From CAZIUL01 sp964542475 (GTDB taxonomy: Bacteria > Planctomycetota > B15-G4 > CAYZWU01): a stretch of 64,000 nt of DNA. How positions within the stretch are numbered: the stretch's first letter is position 1; each line of letters starts with the position of its first letter. The translations under genes and the position numbers were made by a program. The DNA lies in contig CAZIUL010000004.1 in NCBI GenBank assembly GCA_964542475.1, forward strand, positions 109,659-173,658, given 5' to 3'. Positions 9,681-19,300 of the stretch are shown here, piece by piece. The notes beneath the pieces are model-generated. The model ran no database searches and had not been told where the DNA came from. It saw only the letters and a list, made by a program, of their open reading frames with translations.

Positions 9681-9885
9681 CGTGTCGTTATTCTTCATTA
9701 TGCCGCATGAAACCGGAACCTTCCGTTCCATTAGCATCGAGGAGGTTAAGCGGCTCAATCGCCCTCAATACGTAGTGAACTCCAAGAGTGTTGAACGAGT
9801 TTTTGAAAAACATATGATTTTGCGGCTTTTCTCTTGAAGAAAGACCTCCTTTGTATTTGGATGTTAGCCTTGTTTACGAACAAAT

Positions 9886-9962
9886 GCGCCCGTAGCTCAA
9901 TTGGATAGAGCGTTGGACTACGGATCCAAAGGCTGGGGGTTCGACTCCTCCCGGGCGTGCCA
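9886..9962 (+). tRNA. tRNA-Arg (anticodon ACG)
   Basis: The sequence folds as a full cloverleaf: acceptor GCGCCCG with CGGGCGT, D-arm TAGCTCAATTGG, anticodon stem TTGGA/TCCAA with loop CTACGGA (anticodon ACG, read as ICG), and a TTCGACT T-loop. The 3' CCA is encoded. The acceptor starts with a G-U pair. Confidence 0.95.
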
Positions 9963-9972
9963 GTTATGAAAC

Positions 9973-10009
9973 AAGGGGTTATGTCAATCAATGGCATGAC
10001 CCCTTTTTT
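9973..10009 (+). terminator. Rho-independent terminator after tRNA-Arg
   Basis: An 11-bp stem (AAGGGGTTATG with CATGACCCCTT, one G-T pair) is followed directly by six T residues. It begins 11 bases after the encoded CCA. Confidence 0.88.
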
Positions 10010-10041
10010 GTTTGACCTTCTGCCCTGTGACGCCCTCGGCA

Positions 10042-10063
10042 TTAACCAGCTTATTTCATACAC
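10042..10063. repeat. Fragment of the long inverted-repeat element
   Basis: The stretch TTAACCAGCTTATTTCATAC resembles the outer end of the left arm of the elements at 3482 and 9412. It is only about 20 bases, so chance similarity cannot be excluded. Confidence 0.4.
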
Positions 10064-10218
10064 TAGATCTCCAGGAGAATTGTTGAAAAATACGAGGCGT
10101 GGTACAATCCCCCTTCCCATCGGTTGAAACGTTGGATTGCTGGGATGCGAACCTACCTGCTTCTCACAGCAGGCGTATGGGATCCGGCAGGCTTCCCCGT
10201 GGTCAAGGAGAATCTAAT

Positions 10219-11304
10219 TTGGCGAACCAGAAAAAGGAAGAGGCCTGGAAGGTAAGACCTGCCAAGGAAAAAGAAATCAGCACGCTCAGCGAGATGTTCA
10301 ATACGGTCTTTCACAAGGATAAAGACCGACGCACGATGGAGTGGAAATACCTGGAGAACCCGCACGGCAAGGCGATCATGTGGGTGGCGGAAGACAAAGA
10401 AGGCGAGATCGTAGGGGCCGAGGCCTTTATGCCGCGAAAGATACGGATTAATGGAAAAGAGTTCCTGACGCATCACGGCGCCGATGCCATGGTGCTTCCC
10501 GGCTGGCAACGCAAGGGAATCCTGATTGCACTTAATACCAACGTGTTCGAGCAGTGCTGGAAAATGGGAGACGCCCTGGTCCACATCTTTCCGAACCACC
10601 GATCCGTGGGCTCGTTGAGAAAGGTGAAAATGCACCCTGTGAGCCCTGTCCAGGAGCTGGAACTCAGCCTTCGCGGGCGCCACCTCTTCAAACGGATTCT
10701 TGTTAAGGCGCCTTTCCTTTCAGCCTTTCTCCAGCCTATTGGCGACTTCGTTATCCGTGCGGGCCGCTTGAAACGATTTCTTAATCACCAATATTCCACG
10801 CGAATAGAGCCGGTTCAGCGTTTTGACGAGGCGCTGGCTGATGTGGGTATGGCCGCGCTGGAAGAGATACCTGTTCACATGGTTCGGGACCTCGATTTTC
10901 TCAACTGGCGGTACGTGGACAATCCCACGAAACGACACCGCTGTTTTGCCGCATACCGGGATTCCAAGCCTGTTGGCTATCTGGCAATGGACTGTTCAGG
11001 AAAGCAGGCATACATTTTCGATCTCCTGGCCCTTGACCGGCCAGCGCGAGAAGATCTGCTGGCCAAAGCGGTCGGCTTCGCCTTCAAGCATGGAGCTGAG
11101 GTGCTTCAGAATATGGCTCTCGAGGGGAATGGTATTCACAGGATGTTTTCCCAAGCAGGCTTCAAAGGGCTCCGGAATTCTCGCTTGGTGCCGCTCATGA
11201 TCAACGTGGGACCTCCCGGAGAAGCAAGTAAACCGGTGCTCAAGGATCCCACCAAGTGGTACATATCGCACTGCGACCGGGATGTGGAGCACATGACCCC
11301 TTGA
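10219..11304 (+). CDS. GNAT-family N-acetyltransferase
   Basis: The protein (361 residues) has an N-terminal GNAT fold with WVAEDKEGEIVGAEAFMPRK as the beta-strand region and MVLPGWQRKGI as the acetyl-CoA pyrophosphate-binding loop. The C-terminal half repeats a related fold (YRDSKPVGYLAMD). Such double-GNAT proteins occur in surface polysaccharide and amino-sugar loci, where they acylate sugars or amines; the substrate here is unknown. I chose the TTG at 10219 because AAGGAG stands eight bases before it. An in-frame ATG at 10099 would extend the protein by 40 residues of low-quality sequence. The gene converges with the GtrA-glycosyltransferase gene. Confidence 0.8.
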   Translation: MANQKKEEAWKVRPAKEKEISTLSEMFNTVFHKDKDRRTMEWKYLENPHGKAIMWVAEDKEGEIVGAEAFMPRKIRINGKEFLTHHGADAMVLPGWQRKGILIALNTNVFEQCWKMGDALVHIFPNHRSVGSLRKVKMHPVSPVQELELSLRGRHLFKRILVKAPFLSAFLQPIGDFVIRAGRLKRFLNHQYSTRIEPVQRFDEALADVGMAALEEIPVHMVRDLDFLNWRYVDNPTKRHRCFAAYRDSKPVGYLAMDCSGKQAYIFDLLALDRPAREDLLAKAVGFAFKHGAEVLQNMALEGNGIHRMFSQAGFKGLRNSRLVPLMINVGPPGEASKPVLKDPTKWYISHCDRDVEHMTP

Positions 11305-11469
11305 GCCGGCCGAACCTTATCAGCGGATGGCCAAAATCACGAGAACGGACGAAGTTCGAACCTCACCGCGTTCACGCCCTTAACACGCCGGCGCTGAAAG
11401 GCGATACCCGGATAATCCCCCCCCCTGTCGCAGCTTTTTACACATCGAGCTCCTGACCGATTCCCGGCT

Positions 11470-13599
11470 TTATGGTTGTTTTATCTTGTAAAGGCTCACA
11501 ACCGTACCCGGCCGTTCCAGAGTCCAGAGGGATATGAGAGGGAAGTCCATGTCTGTTGGAAGGGTTGCCTCATCGGGATTCGGGATCTTTGCTGGACTGA
11601 AAACAGGGCCTGCCTCTGCGTGTTTTTCCAGGAACTCCATCAACGGGGCATGCCTTTCCCTCCTTGGCCACCTGTCGCTGAGCATGATCCATTCCGCGCC
11701 GGTCTCTTGCAGGAACCGCTCAATGGAGCGCTCACCGCCATGGCGATACTGGTGCGGCCAGTAACTCTTGAAATCGTAAAAACGCTGGAGAGGTATCATG
11801 AAGTACTCAGGGCACTCCACCTGCTCCCGCACTCCTTCGAGTTTCAGCTCCTCCTTGCGCTTCAGCCAGACACCAGGCCGGCTTTTCAGAAAATTAATGG
11901 ATTCAATGTCAGGCTCCAGTGGAGCTGTGTAGCCCTCAGCCACGATCTTCGTCCCTCCTGGAATATTGGTCTCGATCCATTGTCTCGCCAGATCCCTCGT
12001 GTCTGTGCGGCACAGAATGTAGTCGAGGCGGGCCGTCTGTATACCGCTGAAAACAACTAGTGGTAAAATTATCCATGCTCTCTTCAGCCCGAGGCTCCTG
12101 CCGAGCCTATCCGCTCCATACGCCGCACCCAGGGCAAGGGCCGGCACAACAGGAAGCAGGTAGCGGATGTGGCGGTTGTTATAGGCCAGGAAAAACGCCA
12201 GCACAAAGCCGCTGTACATCAGAAGCGCAAAGCGAAGCCCCTTGAAGCCGCGCCGGAACATTCCCCACAACAGGCCGACAAGGCCCAGTGTAATGCAAAC
12301 CGGATCGTATCCAAAAAGTGAGTAGACCGTTTTCCACATGTCCCGGAAGGTGAACAGGCTCAGCACCACCTTCTGGCCGCCCAGCTCAAAATTGCTTTCG
12401 TCAGTGGGCATAACATCGACAGCAGCTCCGCCGAAGAGGTTGTGGCCGTAGCCTGCAAGCAATGCAAAGATCCCGAACAGAAGAACGATGGCAACGCCTT
12501 TTGCGATGCTGCCCAGGCTGAGCAACCGTCTTCCCTGCAGAGCCATGTGTGCAGCTACCGGGATGATCAGTGCAATGCCTCCTACCTGGTGCATGGCAAA
12601 GGTCAGGCCGGCACCCAGGGAAGCCAGGAAATAGTCTCTCTTCCTTGAAAGGAGACAGATGCCTGCAGAGTGGTACAGCGTGAAACAGATGCCCGCAATA
12701 ATGGGGATCCAGGGACGGGAATGATGCCCCAGTTGCACGAAAAGCGGGTTGAATGCCAGGAACAGAGACGCCCCGGCTGAAACCGCAGGCGTCAAGGAAA
12801 GCCGTCTGGCAGTCCTGTAGAGGTAATAAACGGCAACAACGCCGAAGACCGCAATCATCACCCTGGCTTCCATGTAGACCAGGCTGGGATCCTCGATTAC
12901 GGCGCGGCCGAAATCATCGGCAGAGCCGTACATGCCTGTGACCCTGCCCACGGCATAGGTTATCCCGTATACAGGAAGCAAAAGATAGGCCAGCAGGTAG
13001 GGATAGGTGGAGAAGGTGCCGGTTGTCGGCCAGAGATCCATGGTCTTGGCCATGCCCAGGGCGTTGCGGATGATGTGAGTATCAGGCACGTAAACCTGTG
13101 GGAGCCCGTGCCACAAACCCACGCAAAGCGCCGCGGTTGAGAGCAACAGCACAACAGGCAGCATCCTATCTTTCTCAGTGCACAACTTGTATCTCCCCTG
13201 CAATGGGTTTGGTTTTGGCCTGGTAAAGACTACTGTTCCATAATAGAAAAACTTGATAACGAAAGATACGACAAGGACGCTTGCGTTCGCAATGAGATAC
13301 TGAATGTTGAAAAGATCGAAAAGCAATAAAAACGCAGAGTACTCAAGCCCCCTAAAAACTACGGATGAAACGGTATAGAGGAGCAGCTGCCTCCTCGCCC
13401 TGCCGTCTTTGGCCTTGAAAACATAGAAGCGCTTCAATACAAAATTGACTACTAACACCACTACATAGGCAGTTGCCACCGCAATTTTTTCGGGCACGGA
13501 GAGCAGTTCATGTAGAAGACAGGTCAGGCCGAGGTGGATGCCTATGGCATTGATCGTGATAACGCAATACCTGGAAAAACTCCCTGCGACATCTTTCAT
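11470..13599 (-). CDS. GtrA-like domain fused to a GT39-type membrane glycosyltransferase
   Basis: Residues 1 to about 130 are a GtrA-type four-helix membrane domain (FVLKRFYVFKAK and FVIKFFYYGTVVF), which in known systems helps flip polyprenyl-linked sugars. From about residue 145 the protein is a multi-spanning glycosyltransferase of the ArnT/PMT class (GT39/GT-C fold): the first loop has the acidic PDTHIIRN, followed by many helices and a soluble C-terminal region. Normally these are separate proteins. The ATG at 13599 has GAGG eight bases upstream; a GTG three codons earlier is less likely. It is followed upstream by SDR and GMC-type genes on the same strand, suggesting a glycan-decoration set. 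Confidence 0.87.
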   Translation of the reverse strand: MKDVAGSFSRYCVITINAIGIHLGLTCLLHELLSVPEKIAVATAYVVVLVVNFVLKRFYVFKAKDGRARRQLLLYTVSSVVFRGLEYSAFLLLFDLFNIQYLIANASVLVVSFVIKFFYYGTVVFTRPKPNPLQGRYKLCTEKDRMLPVVLLLSTAALCVGLWHGLPQVYVPDTHIIRNALGMAKTMDLWPTTGTFSTYPYLLAYLLLPVYGITYAVGRVTGMYGSADDFGRAVIEDPSLVYMEARVMIAVFGVVAVYYLYRTARRLSLTPAVSAGASLFLAFNPLFVQLGHHSRPWIPIIAGICFTLYHSAGICLLSRKRDYFLASLGAGLTFAMHQVGGIALIIPVAAHMALQGRRLLSLGSIAKGVAIVLLFGIFALLAGYGHNLFGGAAVDVMPTDESNFELGGQKVVLSLFTFRDMWKTVYSLFGYDPVCITLGLVGLLWGMFRRGFKGLRFALLMYSGFVLAFFLAYNNRHIRYLLPVVPALALGAAYGADRLGRSLGLKRAWIILPLVVFSGIQTARLDYILCRTDTRDLARQWIETNIPGGTKIVAEGYTAPLEPDIESINFLKSRPGVWLKRKEELKLEGVREQVECPEYFMIPLQRFYDFKSYWPHQYRHGGERSIERFLQETGAEWIMLSDRWPRRERHAPLMEFLEKHAEAGPVFSPAKIPNPDEATLPTDMDFPLISLWTLERPGTVVSLYKIKQP

Positions 13600-13639
13600 C
13601 ACACGCACCTCGTGAAACGATAACCGGCATCGGAAAGGA

Positions 13640-14533
13640 TCATCGGCGCTCCAAGAGTTCTCTGTTCACCTCTCTCATTGAAAACCCTGGAATCTTATTC
13701 AGGGAGCCGAGATAAGCTGCATCTTTGTAGAGAAAGGTGAGTATCTTGTCGCAAAGGCCCTGAGGTGCAATGTGAAGAGCCTTGAGAGCTCGCGTTGTGT
13801 TAAGCACGAGTGAAGCGCTCATAGGAAAAGGAAGACGTTTTTTTTGATAGACTTCTTCGAGCATGGCCATGAAACGGTTGAAATCCACAGGTTCGTTGAA
13901 AAGCCTGTAAACACCCGGTTCCACATCGGTCCCGCACGCAGCGATCACCGCTGCAGCCACATCATCCATGTACACCGGGAAAACCTGCGTCCCCTTTCCC
14001 GCAAACCTGATCCGGAGAGGCAGTTTCCTGACAGCGGAGGTGAGCATTTTAAAAGGTCCTCCGGGATCTTCGTCAACAACGAGTCCGCACACTAGAGAAC
14101 ATCCCCCCCTCTGTGTTACGAACCGTGTCGCTTCCGCTTTGGCCTTACCGTACGTGCTGAGAGCTCCAGGGCATCCTGCCACTGACGAGATGAACACGAA
14201 GTTCGAGGGCCTGTGAAGCGGCTCCATCAACTCCCTGACCATGAACTCATTCACATTCACGACATCATCAAAACAGGATCCGCGACTCCAGGCAAAATGA
14301 AACAGCCTGTCAGCCTTTGCGATCAGCTCTTTCGCCCCCTCGGGCAGGGGACCGCTCAGATCAACAGCGGTACAATCAACACCGCAAAGAACGCTTGCTC
14401 CATCGACATTGTCGTCCCATCTAGGGGAAACAAAAGCATGCACATCGATATGCTGCTCTTTTTTCAGCGCAGCAACCGCTCTACTGCCAAGGTATGAGTT
14501 TGCTCCAGTCACAACAACTGTTGTTTCAGCCAC
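13640..14533 (-). CDS. NAD-dependent epimerase/dehydratase (extended SDR)
   Basis: This is a Rossmann-fold nucleotide-sugar epimerase/dehydratase-like enzyme. The N-terminus has TVVVTGANSYLGSRA (TGxxxxLG type), and the catalytic YxxxK is seen as YGKAK preceded by the conserved Ser of ISSVAG. The length of about 297 fits extended SDRs. I chose the GTG at 14533 because GGAG precedes it by seven bases and it begins 14 bases after the GMC gene stop; the longest frame (from 14647) would overlap that gene by 100 bases. It probably shares an operon with the GMC-type oxidoreductase upstream and the glycosyltransferase downstream. The substrate is unknown. Confidence 0.85.
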   Translation of the reverse strand: MAETTVVVTGANSYLGSRAVAALKKEQHIDVHAFVSPRWDDNVDGASVLCGVDCTAVDLSGPLPEGAKELIAKADRLFHFAWSRGSCFDDVVNVNEFMVRELMEPLHRPSNFVFISSVAGCPGALSTYGKAKAEATRFVTQRGGCSLVCGLVVDEDPGGPFKMLTSAVRKLPLRIRFAGKGTQVFPVYMDDVAAAVIAACGTDVEPGVYRLFNEPVDFNRFMAMLEEVYQKKRLPFPMSASLVLNTTRALKALHIAPQGLCDKILTFLYKDAAYLGSLNKIPGFSMREVNRELLERR

Positions 14534-14547
14534 CAAAAGTCTCCATT

Positions 14548-16152
14548 TCAGCTTGCCATTGCCCCCGCAGCAGTTCTGCAGGCATTTGCCATAATTGTAA
14601 AGGTCAACGAAACAGCCGGCAGGTCGGGAAAACAAGCTGAATCGCACAAATAGACGTTGGGCATAATCTCGCCGCTCGACGGAACGTCCACCACTTTCCC
14701 GCCATAAGGCAGTGTAGATGCATAGTGAGAGTTGATCTTTTGCAGGATCGGTTTCGAAAAAGGGATCCAGAAGCCTTCACGGTTGACAGCTTTTCTGATG
14801 CTGGACATGAGTGCGGGCACGCACTTTTCGTTGGCGCTCCCGGCTGTCTCGAAAACCATACTGTCGTCCTTCAGGCACGCCTTGTATGAAGGAGAGTCCT
14901 TGCCGTTTACATAGAGCCTCCCCCAGAACAGCCTTCTTCTTAATATGCCGGAGAGCGGGCGGAACAGGCGCCAGAGGCGCGGAGGGATGTTGTAACGCCA
15001 AAGGTAATCAAAGTTGGGGTACACCTGCACCTGTGCGAATGAATTGTCTTCAGCAAAAGGAATGCAGCCAAAGATCAGGTTCGACAGGGAGAGGTAGCTG
15101 TCATGCCTGTCCTTCGCGCTCTTCAAACCCTTGTAAATGATTGGAAAAACATACACTGCATTGTCAGCCATCTCCGACACTTCATCCAGGCCTTGGGAAC
15201 GCATTACTATTTCTGTCGTGCCCGGGCAACCCGCGCAAAGGAATATCTTTGAAAAACCGGAAAAGGTTTGTTCAATGCCGTCACTGCCGTCAACATCAGA
15301 AAAGCCGCTGTTTCTGTTTGCCGGATCCTCCCTGTTGCCCGCCCTGTTCCCTTCACGGTTCCGGGTTAGCCGGACCCGGAGGGCTCCCCTTTCAGAATCT
15401 ACCGCGAGAACCCTGCCTCTCACCAGCGATGTGATCTTGTTATCCTCGAGCCAGGCTTCAATTGTGTTCCTTGTGGAATACACGGAACCTGCAAAGCACC
15501 CCACGAGGCACTCGCCGCAGTAAACACAGCTGTTGGGCAGGCTTTCCCTGGTTTCCAGTGTGCACCGGTTAACCCCTGAAACCAGCCTGTACTCTCCGCC
15601 GGAGTCGGCTTCACTGTTCACAACATCATTCAGCAGGGAAAGCATTGGTGTCAACCGAATTGGCGGCAGGTTGGAATAGTCCCGTAAAAAGTACTCGCTC
15701 AGACCATCATTCTTCCCGCTGATGCCGATTATGTCCGCCATCTCCCTGTAATAAGGCTCAAGGACATCGAGGCTGAACGGCCACGAAGAAAGCTCCCTTT
15801 CGGTGAAGGGAAGAATGGTTCCACCCCAATAATTGGTCAGGCCGCCGAGCGACTCACTCTTGAAAAGACCGCTCTGGCCATGAAGGAAGTACCGGGGAAT
15901 ATCTCCGCCGAAATGGGTTTTAGGCGGTGGAAACTTGAAGGTGTGGCCATCGTAGATGGCCCGGTATAGCTCGTCGTAAAACTCAGCAATCCACTCGGGG
16001 GACGCGTCATAATCCGGCGGCTCACGAGAGATCGGCTTTCCCACATCAAATACAGTAATCTCGATGTTGGATTGTTTTCCAATGAGAGCTTTGAGAGCGC
16101 CGAGGCCCGCAGCGCCCGTTCCCACTACAGCTACCTTTATGGGTCCTATCAT
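14548..16152 (-). CDS. GMC-family FAD-dependent oxidoreductase
   Basis: The N-terminus binds FAD through VAVVGTGAAGLGALKAL. The C-terminus has the GMC-type ending NVYLCDSACFPDLPA and SLTFTIMANA. Residues about 180-210 hold a cysteine-rich segment (CVYCGECLVGCF) with the spacing of a ferredoxin-like or metal site, which is not standard for classic GMC alcohol oxidases. The likely reaction is oxidation of a hydroxyl group on a sugar or lipid. The start is uncertain: ATG at 16152 is used, and a GTG at 16173 is possible. It is followed after 14 bases by the SDR gene. Confidence 0.85.
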   Translation of the reverse strand: MIGPIKVAVVGTGAAGLGALKALIGKQSNIEITVFDVGKPISREPPDYDASPEWIAEFYDELYRAIYDGHTFKFPPPKTHFGGDIPRYFLHGQSGLFKSESLGGLTNYWGGTILPFTERELSSWPFSLDVLEPYYREMADIIGISGKNDGLSEYFLRDYSNLPPIRLTPMLSLLNDVVNSEADSGGEYRLVSGVNRCTLETRESLPNSCVYCGECLVGCFAGSVYSTRNTIEAWLEDNKITSLVRGRVLAVDSERGALRVRLTRNREGNRAGNREDPANRNSGFSDVDGSDGIEQTFSGFSKIFLCAGCPGTTEIVMRSQGLDEVSEMADNAVYVFPIIYKGLKSAKDRHDSYLSLSNLIFGCIPFAEDNSFAQVQVYPNFDYLWRYNIPPRLWRLFRPLSGILRRRLFWGRLYVNGKDSPSYKACLKDDSMVFETAGSANEKCVPALMSSIRKAVNREGFWIPFSKPILQKINSHYASTLPYGGKVVDVPSSGEIMPNVYLCDSACFPDLPAVSLTFTIMANACRTAAGAMAS

Positions 16153-16231
16153 ACTCAAGCAGTCCAAAAGCACCGACCAAACGCTCGAATCCTCAAACTC
16201 GAAAGATACGTCGAAAGTTGGGTATTAAAAG

Positions 16232-16291
16232 TTTAATCCGCATATTTCATCCTCTTCTGCTGCCCCGCCTAAACTGCGCTGTGGCTGCGTT
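16232..16291. repeat. Single-arm fragment of the long inverted-repeat element
   Basis: About 60 bases match the complement of the right arm of the 3482 and 9412 copies, including TTTCATCCTCTTCTGCTGC and GCGCTGTGGCTGCGTT. The rest of the element is replaced by unrelated sequence. It lies between the GMC gene start and the 3' end of the giant protein gene. Confidence 0.75.
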
Positions 16292-16333
16292 CCCGGCTCG
16301 TGTTTTCGGGCGTGTGCAACGCAACAGGGCAGG

Positions 16334-19300
16334 TCAGAACTGGTACTCATCGATGCTTTCCTTCCACCAGTCGCGCCACCTCTCGATCGCCTCCACACGG
16401 TCAGGCTTCGATGCGGAAGGATCGAATCTGTGGTTCAAGCGCGTGAAAGCGCGGAGGAGCTTCACGGATTCGGACCTGGTGTCGAGGTCAGAGCTTTCAA
16501 GGCCCACGATTGTCATGGGAACCGCTGCCCACTCCTTGTGCATGCGCATGGCTTCCTTGATGCCCTCGTAAATCCGGGGCTCTGTTGCTTTCATGGACAA
16601 GAACATCTTGGCAAGCCCTGTGCGCTCCATGACCTCTAGCTTCTCCAGGATCACGAGCCTTCCTGCGTCGTCGCCGGCGAGCGCGTCATCAAGAATCTTT
16701 GTGAGGGCGTCTTTGTACGCGAGACGCTGCAGGGCCTCCTCTATCTTGGCTCGGCACCAGCCGTCCTTCTCCGCATCGAGCCGCTCGCTCAACGGCATGA
16801 CTGCACCCTTGTCGTCGCCGATCCGCCCGAGCGCGCTCGCACAATACCCCCTGACCATGCGGTTGTTGTCATCGAGATAATCCACCAGCCTGGGAACGCT
16901 CTCCAGCGTGCAGATGCTGTCGAGCGCCTTCATCAAAAGCTCCCTCACCTTGTCGTCGCTCTCATCCGCAAGCAGCTCGAAGATATGCGGTTCGCAATAG
17001 GCGCTGGCGCTCCGACAGAGCATGGATGCCAGCCTCTGTCTGAACTCCTCTTCTCCATCCCCCTTCTTCAGCTCCTTGATCAACACCGAAGCCAGGGCCG
17101 GGCCGAACCTGTCCACCATCTTCCTTTCGGTGACATCCTTTACCACAGCGTGTTCGGACCGCTTCAGCGCCTCCATGTACGGCTCCGCCTTTTTTTGAAT
17201 GTTGCCTGTGGACGGAACCAGCTTCGGTTTCAATGCACGGTCGTAGCGGTAGTAGGTCATCAGCATCAACAGCCCGAGCGTGGTCTGGTAAATCCGCCCT
17301 CCATTGCCGCTATACTGGCCCCTTGGGTTGAATGACCCGTAAAGTGGAGTGTCCGGATCCTGCTCCTGGTTGTTCAACAGCGCGGGCATGAGCGCCTCGT
17401 TCCAGGGCTTCCAATAGTCGTCTCCCATCTGGAACATGAAAAGCGTTGCGTAGTACCAGTAGTAGAAATCCTCGCCACCCTTCCTCGGGAGATCCCGCAG
17501 AAACCTGCGGCCGTTGAAAATGGTGCAGGCCCGCTTCTTTTTTCCCGTGATAAAAAGCCGCGACAGGATTCCGGCGGCGCTGATGCGGTTTTGCCCGCCG
17601 TTGTTCCTGTTCGTGTAACCCACCTCGAAGTAGCAGGTGTAAGTCACGCTGTTCAAAAAGCGCAGGGCATCGCGGATTCCGGCGATATCAATCTGTGCCT
17701 TCTGAGCCGAATGAAGCGCCAGGACCACCCAACCGCTTACCGAGGTGTCTCCCGCCTCCTTGGCCCTGTAGCGCCAACCGCCGGTGTGTGGGTCCTGAGC
17801 GTACACGAGATAGTCAACGCAGAGCTGCGCGCACACGCCGATGTAGGGGTCCGCGGTGTATGCGTAAAGCTCGCATAACGCCTGGGTGGCCATGGCATGT
17901 CCGTACATGTAGTGGCTCGATACCGTGTCGAACATGCCGTAGTCGGTTATCCGGGAAATCAGGAACCTGGCTCCGCGTTCAACGTTTTCGGAGTACTCGC
18001 CTTCGAGCGTTGTGTTGCCCCCGTAGATCAAGGCGAGCATGGAAAGGCCGGTCATCGCGATCTCATGCTCCGCGTTTCCCTGACCGAACCGCCCCGGTTT
18101 GACATCTCCAGACAAACGGGTCGCAAAAGAGCGTGCTCTCCAGGCGCCGTCCTCGCTCTGCACACCTGCAAGCCACCTGAGACCAAGGTCAACCGCGCGC
18201 TCCGTGTGCGTGCCCCCGCCGTGAAGCTTCGCGAGTCTGAGGCGCTCCTGCCCGGACAGCACCCTGAGCGGCGCCTTCAGCGAAGGGCCGTCTCCTTCAC
18301 GGCCTACCGGTGTTTCCCGCTCATGGATCTGATCGGGGTCGAGCTTGAGGTATTGCCACTGCGCTTCGTCCTCCCACTCCTTCCTGATCTCCACGACTGC
18401 GGGACGTCTTTCATTTCGCGGTGCGGCGGGGTCGTAGCCGTGATCCGATGAAACCAGGTGCGTTATCAGATCAAAAGCAGCCTCGCGGGCTCTTATTGAC
18501 TCGCCTGTATCCATGAGATCGATGCCTGCCGCCACCGCAGCCACCTGGAGGGGCCGCCACTCCAGCGGGACCTTTGCCCGGATCAGAAAGCTCAACAGCC
18601 CCGGCGCTCCCTGCTGGCTCGTGGCAGAGCCTGAGTGCACCGATTCGAACGCCTCCTTTGCCACGAAGGAAAGGATCGAGCTCAGCGAGGACTCGAGCCG
18701 CGACACGGTATCGTCGGAAGGCGGCCCTTTTTTCGTCTCTTCGCTAAACCGGCCTGCCAGCGTGACCAGCTCGGCTCTCCGTTCAGGCACAAGGTCCTTG
18801 TGTAGCTGCAGCCAGGACCGGTCCAGCCCGCCTGCGACCATTGTCCACATGCGGTGCCCGTCCGCCGCGCCTGTCCCGCTCTGCTCCGAGGTGCTCACGA
18901 GCAGCCTGTGATGCCCCGGCGAGTGGTACCAGCCCTCGAAGGCGCCCCGCGCGCTCACAAATCCAGAGCTGACAAGGCAGTTCTCGCCGACCCCCCCGCC
19001 GTACCCCTCGAGCTTTACGCGGTCCGTGGGCGTACGGTTGCGACGCACGGGAGAGATGTGGCCGAAGTAGTTGAGGTCCACCATCTCCTGGCTGTGCTTT
19101 CTTGCGGCGACGATGAGCCTTTCCTCGACCTCGAACGGAAGGAGCCCGAGCATCTTTCTGTACCCGTTCAATATCTTGAAGTACTCGCGCTCCACCGCGT
19201 CACAGGATATGGCAGCCTGTCGGTTGTACCTTTCCACCGACTCGATCTTCATCCGGCGGACGATCCACCTCTCCCAGGGAGTCATCTCATCCTTCTGGCG

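Noticed and set aside
9755..10120. A 121-residue frame on the minus strand
   Set aside because: It runs through the tRNA-Arg gene and its terminator in antisense and has no protein character.
10099..10218. ATG start at 10099 for the GNAT gene
   Set aside because: It has no Shine-Dalgarno and the first 40 residues are not protein-like; TTG 10219 has AAGGAG at the right distance.
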